From the NCBI GenBank assembly GCA_002839825.1, contig PGYU01000009.1:1-64000 (forward strand): a DNA stretch of 64,000 nucleotides, given 5' to 3'. Made by a program: the position numbers and the translations under genes. Positions within the stretch are counted from its first letter, which is position 1. The number at the start of each line of letters is the position of its first letter. The stretch is from Ignavibacteriae bacterium HGW-Ignavibacteriae-1. GTDB lineage: Bacteria; Bacteroidota; Ignavibacteria; Kapaibacteriales; UBA2268. Below, one piece after another: positions 26,010-34,293 of the stretch. The notes beneath the pieces were generated by a model. That model did not search any database and was not told where the DNA came from. It saw only the letters and a list, made by a program, of their open reading frames with translations.

Positions 26010-26570
26010 ATGAAAATCTACGTTAAGAATATGGCTTGCGAAAGCTGTAAAATTTTCGTTTCAGATGCTTTAGATGAACTTGGCATTTCACCAATATATG
26101 TGGAATTAGGAGAAATAGAAACGCACGAAGATGTTTCCGATGAAGATAAAAAGAAACTGAATCACAAACTCAAAGATGCAGGATTGGAGTTGTTAGAAAA
26201 AAAACAAGGTGTGTTGATAGAAAAAATCAGACAAGTCGCGATAGATTACGTTTACAATTCAGACGGACAGCCAAATCACAGGTTTTCATCATTGTTAAGC
26301 AAAGAGTTAGATTACAGTTATACTTATTTAGCCAATTTCTTCTCAGAAGTTCAAGCTACCACAATCGAACAATATATTATCTCACTAAAAATAGAGCGAA
26401 TAAAAGAGTTGATAATTTTTGGAGAAGATACTTTTTCCGAAATTGCACACAAGCTAAATTATAGCAGTGCTCAACACTTATCAATGCAGTTCAAAAAGAT
26501 GACAGGGTTGACACCCTCGCATTTTAAAAATTTGAAGAGCAAAAGAAGGTCAACTTTAAAAAATATTTAA
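26010..26570 (+). CDS. HMA-domain/AraC-type regulator, tandem copy 1
   Basis: 186 residues from MKIYVKNMACESCK. Residues 1-65 resemble a heavy-metal-associated ferredoxin-like fold with a CxxC (ACESC). Residues 70-186 are an AraC-family double helix-turn-helix (TFSEIAHKLNYSSAQHLSMQ, FKKMTGLTPSHFKNLK). Such short HMA-AraC fusions are common in Bacteroidota, often beside metal-efflux genes, but none is seen here. A frame extending upstream to 25965 has no sequence in common with the other copies, so the ATG at 26010 is chosen. It likely senses a metal or thiol ligand, which is inference. Confidence 0.85.
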   Translation: MKIYVKNMACESCKIFVSDALDELGISPIYVELGEIETHEDVSDEDKKKLNHKLKDAGLELLEKKQGVLIEKIRQVAIDYVYNSDGQPNHRFSSLLSKELDYSYTYLANFFSEVQATTIEQYIISLKIERIKELIIFGEDTFSEIAHKLNYSSAQHLSMQFKKMTGLTPSHFKNLKSKRRSTLKNI

Positions 26571-26642
26571 CTACTTTAAAAACGCTACTCAATAACAAGA
26601 TAGCGAAATCAGATATTTTCCCAACATAAGAACAACAGAGAA

Positions 26643-26690
26643 GCGTTAAATAGCCATTTGCTATTAACGCGGTTTTGTGTTTTGGGCACG
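26643..26690 (+). other. Conserved trailer hairpin, cassette 1
   Basis: GCGTTAAATAGC (26643-26654) pairs with GCTATTAACGC (26660-26670) with one bulged A and a CATTT loop. It is followed by the conserved stretch GGTTTTGTGTTTTGGGCA. The equivalent segment occurs in both other cassettes. No T run directly follows the stem. Confidence 0.6.
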
Positions 26691-26857
26691 GTGTATTAAA
26701 AATCGTCAATCTGCCCTCATGTGCAGCCTCCGTGCTTCTAAGTTACTTTTTTGCCTCGAAATCGTCTCATTCATGTAGCTGCAGAATGTTACGGACAAGT
26801 TTTTGACCAAAGGTTGGACCAAGCTTGAATGACAGCAGCTCCCGGAAGGAAGGGTGG

Positions 26858-27418
26858 ATGAAGATCTATGTTAAAAATATGGCTTGTGTAAGTTGCAAAC
26901 TTTTCGTTCAAGATTCTTTAGATGAACTTGGAATAGAGACAATAAAAGTTGAATTAGGGTTCTTTGAAACGAAGAACGATGTTACCGATGAGGACAAAAA
27001 GCAACTGAATAGCATGTTCAAAGAAGCAGGATTAGAGTTATTAGAAAAAAAGCAAGGTGTGTTGATAGAGAAAATCAGACAAGTCGCGATAGATTACGTT
27101 TACCATTCAGACGGACAGCCAAATCACAGGTTTTCATTATTGTTAAGCAAAGAGTTGGATTATAGCTATACATACTTAGCCAATTTCTTTTCAGAGGTCG
27201 AAGCCATCACAATCGAACAATTTATTATTTCATTAAAAATTGAGCGAATAAAAGAGTTGATAATTTTTGGAGAAGACACTTTTGCAGAAATTGCAAACAA
27301 GCTAAATTATAGTAGTTCTCAACACTTATCAATGCAATTCAAAAAAATAACAGGCTTGACGCCAACGCAATTTAAATCATTGAAACAAAAAAGAAGGACT
27401 ACTATTCAAAAAATGTAA
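26858..27418 (+). CDS. HMA-domain/AraC-type regulator, tandem copy 2
   Basis: 186 residues with the same architecture as copy 1: N-terminal HMA-like domain with ACVSC, then AraC-type HTH from about residue 70. The sensor half differs from the other copies (KVELGFFETKNDVTDEDKKQ), while the DNA-binding half is almost the same. GGAAGGAAGG just upstream is a strong Shine-Dalgarno-like motif for the ATG at 26858. An upstream TTG frame (26825) translates the conserved leader and is not preferred. Confidence 0.85.
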   Translation: MKIYVKNMACVSCKLFVQDSLDELGIETIKVELGFFETKNDVTDEDKKQLNSMFKEAGLELLEKKQGVLIEKIRQVAIDYVYHSDGQPNHRFSLLLSKELDYSYTYLANFFSEVEAITIEQFIISLKIERIKELIIFGEDTFAEIANKLNYSSSQHLSMQFKKITGLTPTQFKSLKQKRRTTIQKM

Positions 27419-27489
27419 CTCCTTCTCAAACTCTACTAAATAACAAGAGAACGAAATCAGCTATTTGTCATGAGAAAATACTTCAGAAA

Positions 27490-27535
27490 GCGAAAAATAG
27501 CACAAAATTGCTATTGATGCAGTTTTGTGCTTTGT
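27490..27535 (+). other. Conserved trailer hairpin, cassette 2
   Basis: AATAGC (27496-27501) can pair with GCTATT (27510-27515) as in the other cassettes, but here an alternative perfect 8-bp pairing, GCACAAAA with TTTTGTGC, spans the same region. The conserved downstream text (GCAGTTTTGTGCTTTGTAGG) is present. Confidence 0.5.
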
Positions 27536-27706
27536 AGGGCAAGGTGTAATGACAATATACCTCTGAAAAATAATCAATCGCCTTAACTCTTTATAACTAT
27601 ATTGCTTCGAAATCGTCTCATTATTTAGCAGCAAATGTTATAAGCAAACAAAGGACCAAAGGATGGACCAAGTTTGAATGACAGCAGCTCCCGGAAGGAA
27701 GGATTG

Positions 27707-28267
27707 ATGAAAATCTACGTTAAAAATATGGCTTGTGAAAGCTGCAAACTTTTCGTTAAAGAGGCTTTAGTTGAACTGGGCATACCAATAATTAGAGTTG
27801 AATTAGGGGAAATTGTAACGAAGCAAGATGTTTCCGATGATGAAAAAAGGCAACTTAATAGCAAAATCAAAGAAGCAGGATTGGAGTTATTAGAAAAAAA
27901 GCAAGGTGTGTTGATAGAGAAAATCCGAAAAGTAGCGATAGATTATGTTTACAACTCAGACGGACAGCCAAATCATAGGTTCTCTTCATTGTTAAGCAAA
28001 GAGTTAGATTATACTTATACTTACTTAGCCAATTTCTTTTCAGAAATTCAAGCTATCACAATCGAACAATTTATTATTTCATTAAAAATTGAGCGAATCA
28101 AAGAGTTGATAATTTTTGGAGAAGATACCTTTTCCGAAATTGCACACAAGCTGAATTATAGCAGTGTTCAACATTTATCAATGCAGTTCAAAAAGATGAC
28201 AGGGTTGACGCCATCGCATTTTAAAAAATTAAAAGACAAAAGAAGAATTACATTACAAAATATTTAA
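27707..28267 (+). CDS. HMA-domain/AraC-type regulator, tandem copy 3
   Basis: 186 residues; same layout as copies 1 and 2, with ACESC in the HMA-like half and the AraC HTH in the second half. Its HTH half is closest to copy 1 (SPSHFKK/SPSHFKN-type ends with TGLTPSHFK), and its leader is closest to copy 2, suggesting gene conversion or unequal crossing-over among the units. The same GGAAGGAAGG motif precedes the ATG. Confidence 0.85.
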   Translation: MKIYVKNMACESCKLFVKEALVELGIPIIRVELGEIVTKQDVSDDEKRQLNSKIKEAGLELLEKKQGVLIEKIRKVAIDYVYNSDGQPNHRFSSLLSKELDYTYTYLANFFSEIQAITIEQFIISLKIERIKELIIFGEDTFSEIAHKLNYSSVQHLSMQFKKMTGLTPSHFKKLKDKRRITLQNI

Positions 28268-28328
28268 CTACTTTGAAATCAAGTTAATAACGACAGAGTC
28301 GAATCAAAATTATTAATTATAAGACCGA

Positions 28329-28382
28329 ACTGCGTATAATAGCCATGTGCTATTGACGCAGTTTCGTGCTTTGTGGGCAGAG
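28329..28382 (+). other. Conserved trailer hairpin, cassette 3
   Basis: ACTGCGT (28329-28335) plus AATAGC (28338-28343) pair with GCTATT (28349-28354) plus ACGCAGT (28356-28362). Compared with cassette 1 the outer stem has changed on both sides while pairing is kept. The rest of the gap to 28533 is AT-rich with nothing else recognised. Confidence 0.6.
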
Positions 28383-28533
28383 TGCTGATTCACAATCCAA
28401 AACATCTTTATACCCTTGATGAAAAAAATGCAACAAGAACGTAATACGTCAATATTATTTAGGTTGTGTTATTGATAGATAAACTTATGCACAACGATTT
28501 TCAATAATTGAGTACGGAATTATAAATTTACAA

Positions 28534-29841
28534 ATGAAAAAACTATTATTTATATGGGGTGAATTAAAGGCAACTTTTTGGTTTATACCTGTCATTATAA
28601 TCATTACTTCTATCCTGCTGTCTATAGGATTAGTCTATCTTGACGGACATATCTCCCTTCCACAAAATAGTATCACTCGATTCTTTTTTGTGAACAGCCC
28701 GGATTCTGCCCGTAGTATATTATCCACTATTTCCGCAGCAATGATGGGAGTAGCCGGAACTGTATTTTCCATCACATTAGTAGTACTGACACTCGCCTCT
28801 TCGCAATTCGGTCCGCGACTCATCAAAAATTTCATGTACGTTCGGCTCAATCAGATAGTGTTGGGGGCGTATATTTCTACCTATCTCTATTGCTTGCTTG
28901 TTTTAAATGCAGTCCAAGACTACAATGATTATACTTTCATCCCTTCGATATCAATAATTGTGGCAATTTTAGCCGCAATAACAAATATTATTTTATTAAT
29001 TGTTTTTATTCACAATATTGCAATAAGTCTTCAAGCAGATAAAGTGGTATCCAATATTTCAGCCTTCATCTCGAATCAAGTAGAAACGCTTTTCCCCGAA
29101 AAATTGGAGGAAGAAAAATTAATTGAAAAAAATATTAATATCTCTACCGAATTTTCAGTTTATCAATATCGAATTTCTGTAAAATCACCTAAAAGCGGCT
29201 ATCTTCAGTATATTGATACTGAAGATTTAATCGAATTATTAACCAAGAAAAATTCACTTATGGAGTTGTATCACAGACCCGGGGCGCATTTGGTGGAAGG
29301 TCTGGAAATTGGAATGATTTATTCAAATGACAATTGGGACAAAGATGACTTCGAAAAATTTAATAGCAAATTTGAAATCGGAAAAATCAAAACCGCCCAA
29401 CAAGACCTCGAATTCTCTATCCACCAAATCGTCGAAATAGCTTTACGCGCTATCTCTCCCGGAATAAATGACCCATATACAGCAATCGCCTGCATTGATA
29501 ACCTTACAGCTATAATGTCATATTTAGCACAAGCAAAATTCCCCTCGAAATATCTTTTTGACGAGGATGGCAATCTCAGGGTCATTGCCGATAAATTTGA
29601 ATTCGAGGGTATTCTAGATGCCGCATTCAACCAAATTCGACAGTTCTCAGCTGGAATGCCTGCTGTTATAATAAGGCTAATGGAATCATTAACAACTATA
29701 AATAAATTTACCATTAATGAAAATCAAAAAATAGCAGTTAAAAAACACGCTGAGATGATTTTAAGAATCGGGAAGGAAACTATAAAAGAAGAGCATGATT
29801 TGCAAGACCTAATTAAAAGGTCAAATAAAATAATAAATTGA
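28534..29841 (+). CDS. DUF2254 integral membrane protein
   Basis: 435 residues. Four predicted membrane helices lie in the first 180 residues (about 16-34, 68-92, 107-127 and 138-163). The motifs SAAMMGVAGTVFSITLVVLT and ASSQFGPRLIKNFM are the DUF2254 signature. The cytosolic part ends with the conserved DLEFSIHQIVEIALRAISPG and NDPYTA segments. Function is unproven; a channel- or sensor-like role has been suggested for the family. The lipoprotein gene 4 bp downstream is probably co-transcribed. Confidence 0.88.
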   Translation: MKKLLFIWGELKATFWFIPVIIIITSILLSIGLVYLDGHISLPQNSITRFFFVNSPDSARSILSTISAAMMGVAGTVFSITLVVLTLASSQFGPRLIKNFMYVRLNQIVLGAYISTYLYCLLVLNAVQDYNDYTFIPSISIIVAILAAITNIILLIVFIHNIAISLQADKVVSNISAFISNQVETLFPEKLEEEKLIEKNINISTEFSVYQYRISVKSPKSGYLQYIDTEDLIELLTKKNSLMELYHRPGAHLVEGLEIGMIYSNDNWDKDDFEKFNSKFEIGKIKTAQQDLEFSIHQIVEIALRAISPGINDPYTAIACIDNLTAIMSYLAQAKFPSKYLFDEDGNLRVIADKFEFEGILDAAFNQIRQFSAGMPAVIIRLMESLTTINKFTINENQKIAVKKHAEMILRIGKETIKEEHDLQDLIKRSNKIIN

Positions 29842-29845
29842 TAAT

Positions 29846-30340
29846 ATGAAAACAAAAATGATTTTAATTGGACTGGTTTTCCTCTTTAGCGGTTGTGAGA
29901 CCAAACAGCAGGATGAAAAGGCGGCGCGTGAAACAGATGAGAAAAGTGAAACTGTTTCAGAGAGTTCGGCGCTTAATGACACATTAGAAGCGATTTGGGG
30001 ATATGAATTTAACGAGCAAACTTCCGAATTTGAAGTAAAGCAATTACGGACGGTTGACAAAGACGCTCTAAGCGGTGAGACTTTAGAGAAAATAATCAAT
30101 AAAGCGTGGAGCAAAGTTCAGATAAAATTTATCAAAACTTCAAATGACACGGCATATATATCCATTCCGGACAGCAAAGTATTGACACAACAAATGGGAA
30201 GTGCCGGCGCCGAGAGTTTCATGGTTTCCACCACATTTACATTTACCGAACTAAAAGGTATAAACCACCTTTCCTTCGCCTTTGAAGAAGGAGACCACGC
30301 AGCGCCCGGCGTTTACAACCGCAAATCGTGGAACCGATAA
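29846..30340 (+). CDS. Small lipoprotein of unknown function
   Basis: 164 residues. The signal ends in FLFSGC (Cys17), followed by a charged linker and a compact domain with no recognised motif. It starts 4 bp after the DUF2254 stop, so it is likely the second gene of that operon. Its stop is immediately followed by the promoter repeat of the YhcG gene. Confidence 0.75.
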   Translation: MKTKMILIGLVFLFSGCETKQQDEKAARETDEKSETVSESSALNDTLEAIWGYEFNEQTSEFEVKQLRTVDKDALSGETLEKIINKAWSKVQIKFIKTSNDTAYISIPDSKVLTQQMGSAGAESFMVSTTFTFTELKGINHLSFAFEEGDHAAPGVYNRKSWNR

Positions 30341-30372
30341 TTTGCTTATGTAATTTGGAATGTGTATATTTG
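30341..30372 (+). promoter_or_regulatory. Consensus promoter of the YhcG gene (shared repeat copy 2)
   Basis: TTTG (30341-30344), a 20-base spacer ending GGAATGTG, and TATATTTG (30365-30372) followed by GGGGG. Same text as the copies at 18627 and 32409. A longer reading frame for YhcG would begin inside this promoter, so the start at 30408 is the better choice. Confidence 0.8.
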
Positions 30373-30407
30373 GGGGAAGTGGGAAAGTAAATAAAACAAG
30401 TATAATC

Positions 30408-31391
30408 ATGGACAAAAGATTTACTGACATTATCCAACTAATTAAGCAATCGCGAACGAATGCTATTAGAGCTGTTAACGCGGAACTGATTGAGCTCTAT
30501 TGGAACATCGGCGAGCATATTAGTAAGAAAATTGAAAAATCGGAATGGGGCGATTCCGTTGTTTCAGAATTAGCTAAATATATCCAACAGACCGAACCCG
30601 AAATAAAAGGATTTTCCGACAAGAATATTTGGCGAATGAAGCAGTTTTACGAGACCTACAAGGACTTTCCAAAACTCTCGGCACTGCTGAGAGAAATTAG
30701 CTGGACCAATAACATGATTATTTTGTCAAGAGCGAAAACCATTGAAGAGCGAGAGTTCTATGTCCATCTTGTGAAGCAAGAAAATTATAGTTCAAGAGAA
30801 CTTGAAAGACAAATATCTTCAAGTATATTTGAGCGTACTATGATTGGTAATCAAAAACTCTCAACACTGCTGAGAGAAATTGGTCAAGATGTAACAAAAG
30901 CCTTCAAGGACAGCTATGTGTTTGAATTTCTGAACCTCCCGGAGCCGCACAGCGAAAGCGAGTTGCAAGGTGGGCTTGTAAGGCAAATGAAAAATTTCAT
31001 ACTTGAACTTGGCAAGGATTTTCTGTTTATCGCAGAAGAGTACAAATTGCAAGTTGGCAACAGCGACTTTTTCATTGACCTGCTTTTCTATCATCGTGGA
31101 CTACAGTGCTTAGTTGCTTTTGAACTCAAGGCGGATAAATTTAAGCCGGATTATTTGGGACAATTGAACTTTTATTTAGAAGCTTTAGACCGAGATGTAA
31201 GAAAGTCGAATGAAAATCCAAGTATAGGAGTTTTGTTGTGCAAAGATAAGGACAGCGAAGTTGTAGAATATGCCTTAAGCAGAAGTCTTTCTCCGACAAT
31301 GGTAGCAGAGTATAAAACACAACTTCCCGACAAGAAACTTTTACAACGAAAATTGCGCGAAATGTTTATTGAAAGAAGTGATGAAAAATAG
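30408..31391 (+). CDS. YhcG/DUF1016 PDDEXK nuclease domain protein
   Basis: 327 residues. The DUF1016 N-terminal domain (about 5-160) is followed by a PD-(D/E)XK nuclease domain (about 180-320) with Asp224 (FFIDLLFYHR), Glu239 and Lys241 (AFELKADKF) and Gln252 (GQLNFYLEA). Proteins of this family often sit with type I restriction genes or in defence islands. Unusually, a 28-bp near-palindrome occurs twice inside the gene (30671-30698 and 30854-30881), each time encoding KLS-x-LLREI in the same frame. It is expressed from its own consensus promoter. Confidence 0.9.
   Translation: MDKRFTDIIQLIKQSRTNAIRAVNAELIELYWNIGEHISKKIEKSEWGDSVVSELAKYIQQTEPEIKGFSDKNIWRMKQFYETYKDFPKLSALLREISWTNNMIILSRAKTIEEREFYVHLVKQENYSSRELERQISSSIFERTMIGNQKLSTLLREIGQDVTKAFKDSYVFEFLNLPEPHSESELQGGLVRQMKNFILELGKDFLFIAEEYKLQVGNSDFFIDLLFYHRGLQCLVAFELKADKFKPDYLGQLNFYLEALDRDVRKSNENPSIGVLLCKDKDSEVVEYALSRSLSPTMVAEYKTQLPDKKLLQRKLREMFIERSDEK
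30671..30881 (+). repeat. Two 28-bp palindromic repeats inside the YhcG gene
   Basis: Copies at 30671-30698 and 30854-30881 differ at two positions; a third copy lies in the fossil at 25047-25074. The core CTCTCAACA-CT-GTTGAGAG-like sequence is a near-perfect inverted repeat. Both copies are in the same reading frame and specify the same nine-residue pattern. Confidence 0.75.
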
Positions 31392-31435
31392 AGTGGTATC
31401 AACACCTTGTAAAATATTTTAAAATATAATAGCAA

Positions 31436-32392
31436 ATGACAGTTGACAATCTCATAATAATTAAAGGAGGAGCTTACAGCGACGTTAAAAAAGCGTTGAG
31501 ACAATGGATTAATCTTTACTCAAATGACCTGGAAGAAGACTTGACCTTTCAACTTTTTAAAAATGGCAAAGGAAGCCATATTATACAAGCCGACAAAAGA
31601 CTTGACAATGTAAGCTTTTACTATCTGGTGAACTATTTGAAATATCCGGAAGGAATTGAATACAAAATTGACATTGAAGGCTTCACCACAGGAGATGAAG
31701 AAAACGAACTGAAAAACAAGAATTTATTGGTTTACATTTTCTCAACTGACAAAGACTATGATAATGTTTTCGTGACTACTTCAGAAAACGAAAATTTCAA
31801 GGTTGATTTTAATGGGAGAATTACTGAAACTAAAGAGATGAAACTTTACAGACTTCCCGGCAACTTAAATTTTGAAGCTGCTGAAAGTATTATTGTTCAG
31901 CATCAGCAGGACTTCCTCCAAGAAAGAAAAACTTCGATAGTCAATTTAGAGAAGCGCTTTAAAATTATTGCCGTAATTATTTTATCCGCATTGGTTTTGA
32001 CATATTTGATATTTAAAACACATGAAGACTTTATGACAATTAATTCTTATCTTGCTTTTGCAGTTTGGGGTTGGCTAGTATTTGATTATAAATTACTTCA
32101 AGTTGACAAATTGTATTATGGTTCTGTCATTCTCGGACTTGTCATTCTTCTTTATGGGAACATATTAAATAACGCGTTTCCAAATGAACCCAAGACGGCT
32201 CTTGTTTTATGTGGTGCAACTATGCCAATTTTCTTTTTAGCCTTACAACGACCTATGCGAATTATATTTAGAAAAATAATGAAGCGAGAGCCTAAAATGG
32301 AAAGACCTACACCGTCAGTTGCCGACTTTATTTATAGTTTTATACTTTTTTTGTTATCGATTACGATACCAATGTATATTTACTTGGTGTGA
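31436..32392 (+). CDS. Membrane protein of unknown function
   Basis: 318 residues. The first 175 residues look soluble and mixed alpha/beta, and four to five membrane helices follow (about 183-200, 203-217, 228-246, 259-275, 298-317). No family motif recognised. It starts 44 bp after the YhcG stop without an obvious promoter of its own, so it may share the YhcG transcript. The N-terminal half is cytosolic if the usual positive-inside rule holds. Confidence 0.7.
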   Translation: MTVDNLIIIKGGAYSDVKKALRQWINLYSNDLEEDLTFQLFKNGKGSHIIQADKRLDNVSFYYLVNYLKYPEGIEYKIDIEGFTTGDEENELKNKNLLVYIFSTDKDYDNVFVTTSENENFKVDFNGRITETKEMKLYRLPGNLNFEAAESIIVQHQQDFLQERKTSIVNLEKRFKIIAVIILSALVLTYLIFKTHEDFMTINSYLAFAVWGWLVFDYKLLQVDKLYYGSVILGLVILLYGNILNNAFPNEPKTALVLCGATMPIFFLALQRPMRIIFRKIMKREPKMERPTPSVADFIYSFILFLLSITIPMYIYLV

Positions 32393-32408
32393 AAGCCACT
32401 CCCAATAA

Positions 32409-32440
32409 TTTGCATATGTAATGAGGAATGTGTATATTTG
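32409..32440 (+). promoter_or_regulatory. Consensus promoter of the TPR gene (shared repeat copy 3)
   Basis: TTTG (32409-32412), a 20-base spacer CATATGTAATGAGGAATGTG, and TATATTTG (32433-32440) followed by GGGGG. Third member of the promoter repeat family. The coding start lies 92 bases downstream, similar to the 88-base leader of the methyltransferase operon. Confidence 0.8.
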
Positions 32441-32532
32441 GGGGTTGGAAGTAATTCATCGAAAAAAGATTGTTTGTTAATTAATATTTTAAAAGTGCGG
32501 AGTCAGCACCATAAACTCTGACAAAAAATCAT

Positions 32533-33558
32533 ATGAAAAAAGCAACATTTATTCTGATTTTTTTCTCAATCTTTACAACCGGATTCTCTCAAAAGATAAA
32601 AACTAACTTTGAGATTCTTCAAATTATGACTAATTCAAAGCTTACTTATGAAATTAATATCTTTGCTAAGACAATCGAATGTAAGGATTACTCAGACAGA
32701 CTAAATTATCATAATTTCTACAATGTTTCTACTGATTCGGGAGTATATGCCTATGAAATTGTTGTCAGTGAAAAGGCGAAACCATTTTTTGATAAAGCTG
32801 AGTTTTACTTTGAAAGAAAAGAAATGGATAGCGCTTTATACTTTTATAAATTAACTATTGAGCAAGATTCAGCACTTTATTATGTTATGACTTACATTGG
32901 ACAGCTTTATGGTGCTAAAGGAGATTTTGCAACAGCAGAAAAATGGTATAAAAAGGTTATAGAAAAGAATTACATTGATTATATGGCTCATTGGTTACTT
33001 GCAGATATCTATCTTGCTACAAATAAAATTAATGAAGCAGTTGATGAAATTACAATTGCCCGGATTTTGAATAGAAATAATCCTCGAATTAAAAAATATA
33101 TGGTTGATATTTTTACAAAAGCAGATAGAGATACTTTAGATTGGTGTTTTAGTCCACAAGTGGAATTTAAAAAAATTGCTGAGAACAAAATAAGTGTTGG
33201 TATTACAAGTGATGGTGTTAACCAAAATTGGATTGGATATGCGATGGCTAAAGCATTATGGGCTTACGAGCCCGGATATAGCGAATCAATGGGTGTTCCT
33301 CATGGGGATTATTCTACAATTGAAGACAAAGAATGTTTGATAGCTTTACTAACAGCACTGAAAAACGCAAAAATTAAAATCAAAAACGAACCTCAATTGT
33401 CAATTTTAAAAGAAGCATTTGAAAATAAGCAAATAGATGAATATATAATGTATGAAATTGTGTTACCCCAAAATCCAATTGTCGCATATCAATTAACTGT
33501 ACAATCAATTCTAAAAATTAAGGATTATATTTTAAATTTCAGGAATCCAGAATTATAA
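32533..33558 (+). CDS. Exported TPR-repeat protein
   Basis: 341 residues with an N-terminal signal peptide (about 1-19, ending GFSQ). Residues 95-215 form about three tetratricopeptide repeats (DKAEFYFERKEMDSALYFYK, IGQLYGAKGDFATAEKWYKK, LADIYLATNKINEAVDEITI). The C-terminal 120 residues are not recognised. It is probably a periplasmic scaffold or part of an unknown surface complex. It is preceded by the third promoter repeat. Confidence 0.75.
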   Translation: MKKATFILIFFSIFTTGFSQKIKTNFEILQIMTNSKLTYEINIFAKTIECKDYSDRLNYHNFYNVSTDSGVYAYEIVVSEKAKPFFDKAEFYFERKEMDSALYFYKLTIEQDSALYYVMTYIGQLYGAKGDFATAEKWYKKVIEKNYIDYMAHWLLADIYLATNKINEAVDEITIARILNRNNPRIKKYMVDIFTKADRDTLDWCFSPQVEFKKIAENKISVGITSDGVNQNWIGYAMAKALWAYEPGYSESMGVPHGDYSTIEDKECLIALLTALKNAKIKIKNEPQLSILKEAFENKQIDEYIMYEIVLPQNPIVAYQLTVQSILKIKDYILNFRNPEL

Positions 33559-33614
33559 GCGGTGCTAAGGGAATTAGTGTTAGAATTTTGTTTCATTAGA
33601 TTAATTTTATAATT

Positions 33615-34217
33615 ATGAAATCTTACTTTGATTTTTCAAAGATGACCATCTATTGGATTGTAAGTATAATACTGCCGGTTTTATACTATACATCGTTCAT
33701 TTTACTAAGAACAACATTTTCATTCTTAAACATTCTTGTTTTTTATTTCTTTGCGCTGTTAATCATATCATTATTAGGTTGGTGCATTTTTTTATTGACT
33801 AAAATAAAATTTCTCAAAATCAAGGTGATACCTCTTTTATTTATAACGTTAATCCCGATTATTGATGTGAATTTTGGCTTTAGTTTTAAGATTGAAGAAA
33901 GTTTTCAAAAAGAAACATTATTTAAAGCGACCTCTACAGCGACTATAACAGGAGAGGATTTGGAATTGTTTGTTGACTATAACTTCAGATTCAAAGAATC
34001 TTCTATATTTGGAACTGAGAAATATTATGGGAGTTACCGCATTTCTAAAGATATCTACGGAATTAAAGATACAATACATTTGAAATTTAATAATGAGCTT
34101 CCATGTTTTTTCAAAGAAGTCAACTCAAGTTGGATCATTTACTATAATACAGATATTGTATCGGATATCAAGACTGGTTATTGGATGGATATTGAGTATA
34201 ATGGCATTCCGTATTAA
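33615..34217 (+). CDS. Small membrane protein of unknown function
   Basis: 200 residues. Three hydrophobic segments cover about residues 10-28, 33-60 and 70-92. The remaining 105 residues are an extracytoplasmic beta-rich domain by composition. No motif recognised. It follows the TPR gene by 56 bp and is probably co-transcribed with it. Confidence 0.65.
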   Translation: MKSYFDFSKMTIYWIVSIILPVLYYTSFILLRTTFSFLNILVFYFFALLIISLLGWCIFLLTKIKFLKIKVIPLLFITLIPIIDVNFGFSFKIEESFQKETLFKATSTATITGEDLELFVDYNFRFKESSIFGTEKYYGSYRISKDIYGIKDTIHLKFNNELPCFFKEVNSSWIIYYNTDIVSDIKTGYWMDIEYNGIPY

Positions 34218-34293
34218 GAATTCACTGATTACAATTCTCCCGATTGATTGAAAACTGAAAAATGAGACAACAATCAACAAATTAACTCTCCCC

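Larger units (their letters stand above)
25956..28502 (+). repeat. Three tandem 849-bp regulator cassettes
   Basis: A GACCAA leader landmark occurs at 25956, 26805 and 27654, spaced exactly 849 bp each time. Each unit holds a leader of about 55 bases, one HMA/AraC regulator gene and a trailer with a conserved structured segment. Copies 2 and 3 share longer leader identity (GAATGACAGCAGCTCCCGG region) and a common TCGAAATCGTCTCATT segment before the leader. Copy 1 has a diverged leader. The right end (about 28502) is extrapolated from the unit length. Confidence 0.85.

Noticed and set aside
25956-28502. Integron cassette array (each unit is one gene plus a palindromic site)
   Set aside because: No integrase, the palindromes lack the paired RYYYAAC and GTTRRRY boxes in the correct order, and the units are copies of one gene with equal 849-bp spacing.
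18437-34217. Prophage or integrative element
   Set aside because: No integrase, structural phage genes, tRNA or flanking attachment repeats were seen; the region is better called an accessory or defence-like island.
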